A stretch of 64,000 nucleotides of DNA from Hexactinellida sp. DTS-2022 (taxonomy: Eukaryota; Porifera; Hexactinellida), in the NCBI GenBank assembly GCA_028753945.1, contig JAPNXP010000006.1, forward strand, positions 3,720,001 through 3,784,000, written 5' to 3'. The position numbers and the translations under genes are program-made. Positions 47,101 through 59,100 of the stretch are shown here, piece by piece. The stretch's first letter is position 1; every line of letters begins with the position of its first letter. The notes under the pieces were generated by a model. It was not told the DNA's origin. It searched no databases and was given only the letters and a program-made list of their open reading frames with translations.

Positions 47101-50100
47101 CAAATGATTCATCGTCAAGTTGGATATTTAGAGAATTGATACTAGATTCAATATCTGGATATAAAGGAAATCCAGGAAAGGCTTTCAATTGGTCAAGTTG
47201 ATCGATACATAGCCCCTTCCAAGTGTAAATAGATAAGCCATCCCTGATTGTCAAATTTAGTTTAGGAGTTTTCACATTGAGGCTGGTAAAAATTTCAGGT
47301 ACTGTATGTTCAAAACTGCTATTTGATTCTACAATTTGAGAACTCGATATATCAGTAGTGGAAATAATAATTTCTGGGTAAAAATCATCATATGTATTGT
47401 AATAATATGTTACAAGCTCAACTACAGAGATTAGGATGAAGATGCAAACTAATTTCCTCCAACGAGTCGGATATTTCATTGAAACTATATTGAGATTTAA
47501 TTCCAAAATTGGATATAAAATATGTATTTATAGTAAGGTGGAATTGCTCTAAAACTTATATGCTTCTTATGTTCTGTAATAATTCTGTCGAGTCTTGAAC
47601 TACGTAATTACTTAATTGCACATACAAGCCTAAGGGTAATCATATTAAAATGATACTGTGTCCACTCCTTAATGCTTACATACTAAGACGTAATCTACGT
47701 AGAAAAATCACTCATTAAAATTCTACATATCAGCAAATCCTTCAAAAGATTATTCTAAGACCCAAACATAAAATTCCGATGGTAAAGCAGAAGCGAGGTT
47801 GTAAGTCTTAGTGAAAGATGTTAAAAAAACTTATGTAGCGTGGAACGAACAGATATAAATTGATACAACTGAACAAAATGAATGAAATTGCTCATAGGGA
47901 AATTTAAGAGTCTAACACATCCAGCTAAATTTATTGTACACTATAGACACTGATATACAATACAATAAAATTCACCTGGGTGAATGTAATTGTATACCAT
48001 ATCAGTGTATAGTATCCGATTAAATTCCAGATATGTACAAGTATTGATAAAGATTTACTGTAATATAGATTTCACCACTACAATAGTGTGATGTGAAATA
48101 AACAATATTATATTAATTCGTACTTAGAATGAATTGAATTAGTAAAATGATACCAAAATGGCTTATTGCCTTTGAGTAAAAGTCAAATGAACCAAATAGG
48201 AATAGTATAGCATAATCGTGGGTCCAGAATCATTACAAGTGCATTGTGTGGTTAAAAACCTGATGGTTTATTGTAAATATTCTAAGCATAAATTCATGTT
48301 GAATTCAACTGATCATGATCACGTGCTTGCCTTGTCTGACAGAATCCTATTAAAACTACTAATAACTAACTAATTAAGTTTTGCTTTGAATAATAGGAAA
48401 TTCTTAGTTATAAATGTTTCAGGTTTGTCACTCGTAGAAATATGTCTTTCGATAAAAAGGTCTTTCAGACACAATTCTGCAAGAGTGTCTCAAGTGAAAA
48501 CCCGGGCTTTTGTCTAGGCAAAGTGTCTTAAAAAGTCCTTAGGTCTAAGGGGCCGTTTCAAATGCCACGTAATGCAAAATTACAGGAAAATTAAGCACCC
48601 CCCTCCTTATGTCACGCTTTTTTAAATAAAATGGATTGCGTGTCGCACATCAGAACCAGCCCTCCCCTTGGAAGTGTACGTAACGTTTGTTCGGCCCTTA
48701 AGGACAGTTTTATATTAGTGTGAAATTAATACAGTCAAATTCGCTTAAATAGGACAACAGGAAATCTAGACAAAATATCAAAACATGATTTGTTCCAATA
48801 TAAAATAAGATTTTAATTACAAGCTACTCAGAACCAAACACGGGTGGCAGAAAATATGAAAATTTCCAGGGTAAATATGCCACCCCAGGGACCAACATAA
48901 CGTGTCCAAATTAAACGGAGTTGACTGTATAATTATTGATTACGGTACCACCGATATTGTTAACAAATTAGCTGATAAATAAGCGGTGCAGCTTTGTAGG
49001 AAGATGAAATCGAAAAGCATTTACAAGAAACTTTTATTAATTACTGTGATACTATTGATCTTTGGAGTGCTCAGTCAAATATTAAAGAGTGTGGGTAACA
49101 GAGAAGTGTCAGCTGAAATAGAAAACATTTATATAACCTCAATACAAAAACAGTTCCCAGATTTTAATTTAAAGAAACCAAATGTAAATGGGTTAACAAT
49201 ATATGTGTGGAGAGAAGTATGGACCAACAATATGGAACATTTCAAAGCAAGCCCCGGTTTTCCTTTGTTTCCAGATATAAATTATGTCACAAGTGATCTT
49301 CGGATAAAAATCCATAATCAAGCGATTGGTGTGAGAATTTTCGGTTATATTTTACCCTACAAAACTGATAAATTTCAGTTTAAAATAGAGGCAAACGATG
49401 CACAAACCAGAGGTTTGGTTGTCACCTGATCAAAACCCGAACAATATGACACGAATGGAAAGAGATATGACTAATGTAAATATACATAACGAATTTTCTA
49501 TATACGAAACAATTAAAATTGCCTTAACCAAAAAGAAATTGCACTATATAGAAATTGTACATGCTACTTATAAGGTGACTGACAACATAACTATTTACTG
49601 GCGTGTAAATAGAGGCTATGTGATAATAGAAAAAGAGCACATTTTTCAATACCCAACTGATATAATTGGAAATCCGAAAAAGTTACCCTCACATTACACT
49701 TCGCTCCAAACAAAGAGAACTACAGACCCAAGGGAACAAATTCCAATGCTACAACCTCTGCTACAGGAAATTGTTTCAGACGTATTTCTAAATTGTTCGA
49801 GAAAAGCACCCCAACTAAAACCACAATATGTATCTCACTTTGAAGGAACTGGAATGGTAAAAGAAATACAAGTATTTATATCTAATTCAGGCATAGACAA
49901 TCCTAATCTACTATTAGAAGGCCCAGCACTTGACGAAGAAGAAGCAACTCGAATAGAACAGTCATTCTTTTCACATTTTAAAAATAAATCTAGAGCAATA
50001 ACTAAATTTGAACTGTTAAATCTTGAAAAAATTGACAGTGAAGTAATAGGGAATTATTATTTACTTGAAGCTAAAGTATCAATACATAATACACCCTTGA

Positions 50101-53100
50101 AAAAATTCCTATTATCCCAAATGATTCAAACTGAAGGGGAAACATTCTGTCTGTCCACGGCCATACCAAATGAGGTCGCATTCATTCACATAGTCGTAAT
50201 AGTGCATAATCAGAGTAGATGGCTACAACACTTCATCGATAACATAAACAAAATATATGAACAAACTAACGATCAACTTTTCAGTGTGATCATAGTCGAT
50301 TTCAACAGTAAAGACTTGGATACGATCAGTGTTGTGAAGCGCTCTCTCAAAATAAAGTTTGAGTACATTTATATTGAATCTGCCGATTTCAACAAAGTTA
50401 TGGGACAACATATAGCATTAGAGAGGGTCATCGGTCGAAACGACATCATATTCCATTGTGATCTACACATGAATCTCCCCATAGTTATACTAGATGCTAT
50501 TAGAAAACACACACTACAAGGTTATGCTGTGTTCTCACCAATGGTAAAGAGGTTAGAAGGAGGTAGTGTATTTCTAGATGGCAATGGTTGGTGGGATACA
50601 CTTGGTTATCGATTAGTTTCTATGTACAAAACAGATTGGCTTGTTATCGGTGGGATGAACAAAGAATACGGGTTCAAATGGGGCAGAGAAGATTTAGATT
50701 TGGTTGACAGATTGTTTACAGTTGGGTATCATATAAATAGGCTTAGATTGCCTGGATTGATACACTATCATTACCCGAGTGATGGAAAATGGTTCCATTC
50801 TGATTAACTGTTCTCCTATTTATTGTTACGTGTTATTCTCTCTGTAAATTTGGTAGAATTAAGCCTTGGAGAAATAAAAATATGTCTGTTAATTTTTTTT
50901 TACTTTTGGAAGTTTTCACTGTATATGAATATCTAAGAACATTTCATAGTCCATCCAAAAATTCATTACAGTAGATTCTAGTTAATATGAATACTATTAG
51001 GAGACCGTCAAAATTTGTTCTTATTAGTCGGAAATTCGAATAATGGAGTAAAGTGTACTCTCGTTATAAACGAAGTGCTTGGGACCTGTAAATTCCTTCG
51101 TTATAAGCGGAAAATAATTAATGAATTTAGTGCTCTGGGAGAAAATCTCCATTTCGTTATATCCGACTTAATTATAACGGGAGTTCACTGTACTTTAATG
51201 CGTTTGTATAGGCGAAGGGAATTAAACTTTGTACTATTTAAAAACATTTCGCCTTATCCTTGTTGGGATAAATTCACGAAAGTCTACTGTATTATGATTT
51301 CTGAATTAGACCTAAAGCCCCTGCCGTCTATGGGTAATACAAATGTATGTGTAAGAAAACCTGGTCTAGATATAAGTTATTTCTTTTCACTGAGAATAGC
51401 CCAGCCACTTGTGTACTTTAGAGTTTAATTAAATTCGAATTCTCCTAGCCTAAATTTCAGAAGAATTTCCAAATTCAACTCCGACCAATTTAGTAATATT
51501 ATTATTATATATATTAATATTGATATATTATATTACAGGTTTGTTTTTAAGGTTGAGACCTTGATGTAACTCAGCAGAGACCTTGGTGTGTAACTCAGCA
51601 GAGACCTTGGTGTAACTCAACACTGTAGCGGCCGCTGCCGACCCGAATCGTGGTGTAACTCCCATAAATATTGGTGAAAATTTTACACCAAGATCGGCCT
51701 TAAAAAACCCTGTTCTATTATATTATAGTTCCTTTTTTTGCGACACGGTTAACCGAGACAACCCAACGTCTCTCACTTGAATCTGGGTCAGTATATTAAT
51801 AATCCTTTCGAGACCACTGTTCATCCTTGCAACCGAGTACGCGAAGAATAGTTAGAATATTTTTGTCCCAATTATCGTATTGCTTCGAATAAGCGCCCAG
51901 TGCTTATTGTTTTCGTGGGCCAATTTATCCTGAATTTTTTTTGAAAAATCTGAAAATAATATTTTGGTGTGTTTTAATGGTTTTCATCGACAGTATACAT
52001 ATCGTAGTTGCCAAAATCAATGAAATTACATTTCAGTACCAACAAATGTGTCTAAATTTGATCATACAAATGCTATTTTTATTGACCCGGCGCTTTTTCG
52101 AAGCAAAACGTCAGTGGGTTATTTCGGTCAGGCGAATATATTTAGTTCATTTTCTACCATGGATAATATAATTAGTGCTGAGACTTTACTATGCATTTGT
52201 CAATTGGGGTATCTCGTTGCACTATATATATATATATAGGCACAGGTATAATTTAATGGTATTATTATATCTGTATATTGTATGTTCCAATTGAGCAAAT
52301 TCAGGTACAAATAGTTGTGTATTAACTCTATTAATAAGCCCAGATTATAGCTAGTTGTCCAGACAATAACTATATACGTATGTGAGCAAAGTTTCATCCA
52401 GTCGAGTAAATTTGGATTTGTTCTTTCTAGGAGCACAGGATTTGAAATACTTTCTATAAATGTAATACAAAATCATCATTTTATGTTTCCAAAATTCAGG
52501 CGCTACGGCCTACGGATATTAGTGCGCTCATTTCTAAGTGGGACTATCGTAATGAGACAAAAAGACCTCAAGCTTTTCAGAATAAATTCTTCTGAAAATG
52601 TGACAAAAAACTGATAAATAAGATTGGAACGGAATATTGACAAATGGGAAATTAATTTGGATTTTTATTTGGGCTTGAATTATTCGTAATTTGTTAAATA
52701 GGTTTGTTAATTAAATATAATGAGATCCTGATAATAATTCAGACCCTACGAATGACCAGACAACAAAACCTGGCTAATGAAACCTTGTATATGCAGAATA
52801 TACATTTATATATGGTATAAACTGGAATTTGATTGGTTTAATGGGGATTTATTGAAGAAAATTGAAATTAGCGCAGATAAAAATATTACTAAAACTAAAT
52901 TATATTCGAATAGTGTGTCGACTCAAGTTTGGATAAGAAACACACAAAGTTTAATCAAATCTATTAAAATATTTTTGATAGAAAACTATAGTTGTTAGCG
53001 ATTAAAATGTGATTGAAAATAACCTGTTTGAATTGAGCCTAGTTTATAATCCTAATATTCTATAGGTAGTGATGTTAAAATATTTGAATTTTCAAAGAAG

Positions 53101-56100
53101 ATTTCAGACAAAAATGAGATATAAACGAATCGTCAAATTGTTATCCATCTTAATTCTCTTTCTAATAGGAACAATGTTCCTACACCAAAGTTGGAAAGTA
53201 AGTATTCTTGGAAGCGAATTGTTCCCTTCTGACAATAGATTACATTGGGATAGCAGCCTACCAGATATCGAGCCAGAATTAACACTAAGCGAAGTCATAA
53301 ACTCTATAAAAAGTGGTCTACAGGTCAACTTATGGAATGAAGTGTGTGCAAATCAACTTCATATACTGAAAACAACGCCTGGATTTCCAATGTTCCCGGA
53401 TAAAGAATTCATCGCTAATATATTAGATATTCAATTGGGTGTAAGCAAAATAGGTTTGAGAATATTTGGATATATTTTACCGAAAACATCAGGAATGTAT
53501 CAGTTCAAAGTTGAAACGAATAACAGTGGTGAAATCGAAGTTTGGGTTTCTACTAGTCATGTCACGAAAAAATCTGTTCTTGTCAAAAAAGAAATTTCAA
53601 ACGTTAAATCAGATAAAAATTATGAATCGGCCCAGGTATTCTTGGAAAGACAAAATTATTATTACTTAGAGCTACTCTATGTGACAGACGAGATGGTAGA
53701 TAGAATTGTCATTTCGTGGCGATTAAAAGGAAACGAGGATTTTGAAATTCTTACGAATAATTACCTTGCACATTATACAGGTGATAGAGAACAGACATTT
53801 TATAGAAGTCTTGTATTACATAAAGCAAATATGCCATCTACAATAACCAAAGATCCGCGAGAACAAATTCCTTATTTGGAAAGGTTACCATTGGACAAGT
53901 ACGTTGATTTTTTCCCAAAATGTTCTGAAGAATTAAATAAACTCAGACCGAAAGAAGTTGAGAGATTTGAAGGTCGATGGAAGATACAAGAAAGCAAAGT
54001 TTACATAAAAACCTTTTTGCATATCACAGAAAATCTTTACGGAGGGCCTGTTTTGGAAAAACGTGAAGTAGATACTGTGATTAAAAATTTTATTAGAATA
54101 ACAAAACTTGTTGGGAAAACATTTCAAGAATTTAACCTTATAAATATTGAAAAACTTCCAACTGATGGCCCAGAATTAAGTTATTTACTAGAAGCAAGAA
54201 TCAATTTAGTTGGACAGCCAACACAAAACTATTTACTCTCCCAATATATAAATTATGCCGATCTATCCTATTGTCTGCCTACTGTATCACCAAATCCTAC
54301 AGCATTTATAAATATTATTATACCAGTTAAAGACCAGAATAGATGGCTAAGGTATTTTCTGAATAATATAAATGAGATTTATAAACAAACAAACGATCAG
54401 AACTTTGGAGTTACAGTAGTAGATTTCAGCAGTAAAAATATCAACATGTATGAAGAAATTCAGTCAACTTTGTTAATAGAACACTACAATTATATTCAGA
54501 TTCAATCCAAAGATTTTAATAAAGTTGTAGGTATAAACGTGGCTTTTCAAAGCATTTTGAACAGAAATGATATTATATTTACTTGTGACTTGCATCTAGA
54601 GTTACCAATGTATACCTTACATGCTATTAGAACGCATACAATACAAGGACAATCTGTTTTTTCGCCGTTGGTTAAACGACTTGACTGTGGAATTTGGGAT
54701 TTTGAGGGCTCTGGTTGGTGGGATCAACTCGGATATGGGTTGGTTTCAATGTATAAATCAGATTGGTTAGTTATTGGAGACATGAGCAATGAATTCGGTA
54801 TGAGACATGCTGGAGAAGATTGGGATTTGGTAGACAGAGTTATTCGTGCAGGATACCATATGAACAGATACAGAATGCCAGGCTTAGTGCACTATGAACA
54901 CCCGAGAGATGGAAAGTGGTACCATGGATAATAACTCTAATTATTTACGTGATAATTATATTATATTCCATTGTTCACTCTTTGAATGCAGTTTATTGTA
55001 TATTTTATTAGTTTGGAGTGAATGTAATGAGATTTGAAATAAGTTTATCTGTAAACTGTGGAGTTCGCTTAATGGCAACTCGTGTTTGCCACTAAATCTG
55101 GTTGCTAATAGGCGAAGTTGCTAATAGGGGGATGAAATTAACAGTATTATCACGCTTGGGACCCGAAAAGCGGTTGCTAATAGGGGAGTTGCTAATAAAG
55201 CAAACTCCACTGTATTTATATATTTATGATGTAATCAATACAATGAAGGATTACTTATTCAGTGGGAACACATTTTAAATATACAAACCAGGCTTCACAT
55301 AGGTGATTTCTAAAGCAAAAATGACCTTGCCAGTGCCTGACAATACATTAGAAAGGATTGGCCGATAAATGAGCTTAATAATAGGTTCACCTAATCTCTC
55401 ATTGATGTAACCATATCGTTTAAGATATTGTTATTCTCCGGATTGTATTTGTTAAGGCTTGGGTATTAAGGTAGTTGGATTAGTTAAATTAATTTTATCT
55501 ATATCTTACTCATTTCTGTTCATGTAAATTATTAATTTTAGCTTCCAATTGATAACTAATAAGCTTTGAGAATATACAAAGCAAAGAAACAAAAATACAT
55601 TCATTTCCCACTACAGTAGAACCTCGTTAGTACGAACACGGTTAATACGAAATTCCGGTTAATACAAACACTATTTCAGTCCCCTTTCAAAGCCTTACAG
55701 TACAATCATATCGGTTTATACGAATTTCAGAAAAGGCGAATGCATTTTACGGTCCCCTGGTGTTCATACTAACGATGTTCTACTGTATATCGAAGATCCA
55801 AGCATTTATATATAACAGGAATTAACGGTATAAATTAATTACAAACATATATACTTACCTATCTGCTAATGCCTTCACCATAATATCATTATACACATCT
55901 TGCTTAGACAGATATTCAGCACACAACTCTTCTACACCGCCAACCGAAACAACAAACATTCCTACGTAGTCAAGGATACCGGAAGTAATAGGAGCTACGA
56001 AATCCGACAAACAAAGATACGGTTCGTCTAAATCACCAATTTTCTCTTCTTGTTGACGTAATCCGTACAAAGTACCTACTTCAGTTGTGAGGTCTTCAGA

Positions 56101-59100
56101 ATATAATTTGATATCATCTATGACAGAATTTGCTGGGAATATCTTGAATACTCCGTTTGCTTTAAGTTTATTGTTAACAATTAAGTCTTTTAATAATAAC
56201 TGGGCTTCTTCAAATAGTTTTAATGCTTCTTCACCGACCGTTTTATCTTTGAAAATTTTCGGAAAACCTCTATTAGGGTATTTGCCGCTAAGTTGCCAAA
56301 GGTCGAAGAATGGTTTCCAGTCAATAAAAGGCACTAGTTTATTCAAATCGTAGTTTGTTAGTACAGTTAGCGAAGTTGTGTTAGGTTTGGTTGGTGGGAT
56401 AGTTTTGAAGTTAATCTTGAGAGAATTAGTGCGTGCTTTTGCGAGAGAAAGGAACGATCTGTCTTTGAGTGTGTCTATGTGGTCCTGTCGTATGTCTGCG
56501 TAGTCCTCTCGGATCTGGGAACAGACATTAGAGAATAGAGCCACAATCAGGGTTGTTTGATTTAAATCAGATTTTTTATGTCTATTGTTTTTTTCGAAAA
56601 GAATAAATTACATTGATAATGAGTCATTATCAATCTAATTAATCTATTAGCCAAATAATATACGCCAGTGTGATATAGATTGCAAAAAAACAATTAAAAT
56701 CAAAATTCTGAATTAAATAAAAAAATAATGATTTTTTATCAAGCGTGATTTTTATCAAGCGCGAAAAAAGCGCGAAAAATTTGAATCTTCTCCTATACCG
56801 TAACATTAATTTGTGATTTAGGCGTATGAAATTTAATCAGACCAGGAGCGTTTAACAAATGACTGTATAATACACTGGTCCACAAACAAACCTCGTCCAT
56901 AAACAACTCCTGTTCCTTCATCAGACTCTGTATAACAACAACACTCTTGCTAGCATCCAACACATGCACACAGGGACCTGAATAGCAAGGCGCTATCTTA
57001 ACAGCTGTGTGTGTTCTTGAGGTGGTAGCGCCCCCAATCAACAGGGGACAGGTGAACCCTCTCCGGTCCATCTCTTTAGCCACACACACCATCTCCTCCA
57101 GGGAAGGAGTTATAAGACCGGATAATCCTACAGTTAACAATGTTATAATTAAGTGAAATCCAACTAGATATAATTATAATTATTATAAATTCGTTTCTAA
57201 TAAATTATTATTTAGTGGGATGGTTTATAATTGATTTAGTAGAATTTAGTGTTTCAGTCAAAATCCAATTAAACTACGTATAAAGTTTCCATACTATTTA
57301 GAATGTGCGTATACTTTTAAATATTATTTAAAATAACCTATGCAAGGGACCGGACCTTTAGTTTACAGTGGCATTTCGATTAACCGATATTCGCCTTAAC
57401 CTTATTCCTACTAACTATAATCTAAGTGTATTATTCTTACCAATAACATCAGCCTTCTCATCAATAGCAGTTTGCAGTATTCTCTCACAAGGAGTCATCA
57501 CTCCCAAATCCACAATTTTATAATTATTACAACCTAATACAACTCCGACTATATTCTTCCCAATATCATGTACATCTCCTTTCACAGTAGCGATTACAAG
57601 GGTACCGCTATAAGAGGGCGAATTCGAATCATATTCATCGGGTTTGTTGAGTCTCTTTTCTTCCTCCATGAATGGGATTAGATATGCGACTGCTTTCTTC
57701 ATAACGCGAGCTGACTTTATAACTTGAGGCAGGAACATCTTGCCAGACCCAAATAAGTCACCGACAACATTCATTCCTAGCAATTAATACAGTGAATTAA
57801 AATATTAATAGTAATGCAACATTTGTGATATTAAAGTTGACTTACTTAATACTTATACGTAGGCCAACACTTTTTCAATATAAAAACTTGGCCCTACGCA
57901 AGATCTGTAGAACCTCGTTAGTACGTACACGGTAATAACAAATTATTGATAATACGAACACTATTTCAGTCCCTTCAAATCCTTTAGAAAAACAAAAGAT
58001 ATCGTTAATACGAATTTCGGATAATGTGAACGCATTTTTACGCTTCAAAAAATGGTCAAAAAACGAATTTTGGGAATTTTTCGTTATGTAACGTTTGAAT
58101 AGTGTAATACTTTATCTTATAATTTTAGGATATAAACTTAAGAAAATATCATAAAATACCTCTCATCAAAGGACCCTCTATAATGTTAAGAGTCTTAGGA
58201 TACAATTCAGTCTGTAGCCTCGCTTCACTGACATCTTGTACTATGTAATTATCGATCCCTTTGACTAGCGCATGTTCTATCCTATCTTCGGTAGGCTTCA
58301 ATCTCCATTCCTCCACACGGCCCTCTTCAGGAGGCAATTCTGTTAAGCCTAGTTGTAAGGAATAATAAGTATTTAATAAGCGAATTGATAGAGATAGTAT
58401 CACATTTTCCTAATCGCTAATTTGTAATGAATTAGCTAATAGCCCACTCTAGACTACGCTGGTAAAATATTTAGTAAACTCCCGTTATAACGATATGTAT
58501 GGGATATGTATAATATTTCGATATAAGCGGACGATATAAGCGGACCAGAGTAAAAATAATTACTTCAAAGCGAAAGCTGTAAGAAATGCTTTATTTTATG
58601 GAGCGAATTGATAGTCAACTCCCGTTATAACCAATTCGGGTATAACGAAGTATTTGCTCATAACGAAGTCGTTCAATGATCGGAAATCCTTCTATCTTAT
58701 TACATTACTAAAACTTCGTTTACAACGAAATGGATATAACGAAATTCCGCTTATAACGAAGTCATTTATTTCCCAAATAGGGCTTTTGATTGATTTACTA
58801 CGGTTATAACGAAAAGGATCGTTTGTAAAAGGGCGTGATACGATAATGGATTGAAAGTTAATTATTAGTGAATAAGGACTGGACAAATAGAACTTATGTA
58901 GATCTAACCTTGAGCATATACCAACAACCTCTCAGTAGCATCAGGCCTCTTATTCCACAGAATATCCTCACACAGCTCCAACAAATCAGCCGGAATATCC
59001 GAGTACACCGGAAGTTGTCCGGCATTCACAATCCCCATATCCATACCGGCTTTAATCGCGTGATATAGGAACACGGAATGCATCGCGGCACGTAAATTCT

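Larger units (their letters stand above)
47480..49003. promoter_or_regulatory. Shared upstream region of divergent pair E/F
   Basis: 1.52 kb homologous in order to 36854-38308. Contains the orthologous MITEs at 48545-48702 and 48732-48927. Small indels separate the two copies. A TATA-like tataaata word on the minus strand lies about 50 bp before the E start. Confidence 0.5.

Noticed and set aside
51941-52171. Short ORFs in the spacer before glycosyltransferase G (51015-52998)
   Set aside because: Low-complexity AT-rich peptides with no family resemblance; one overlaps a P2 MITE.
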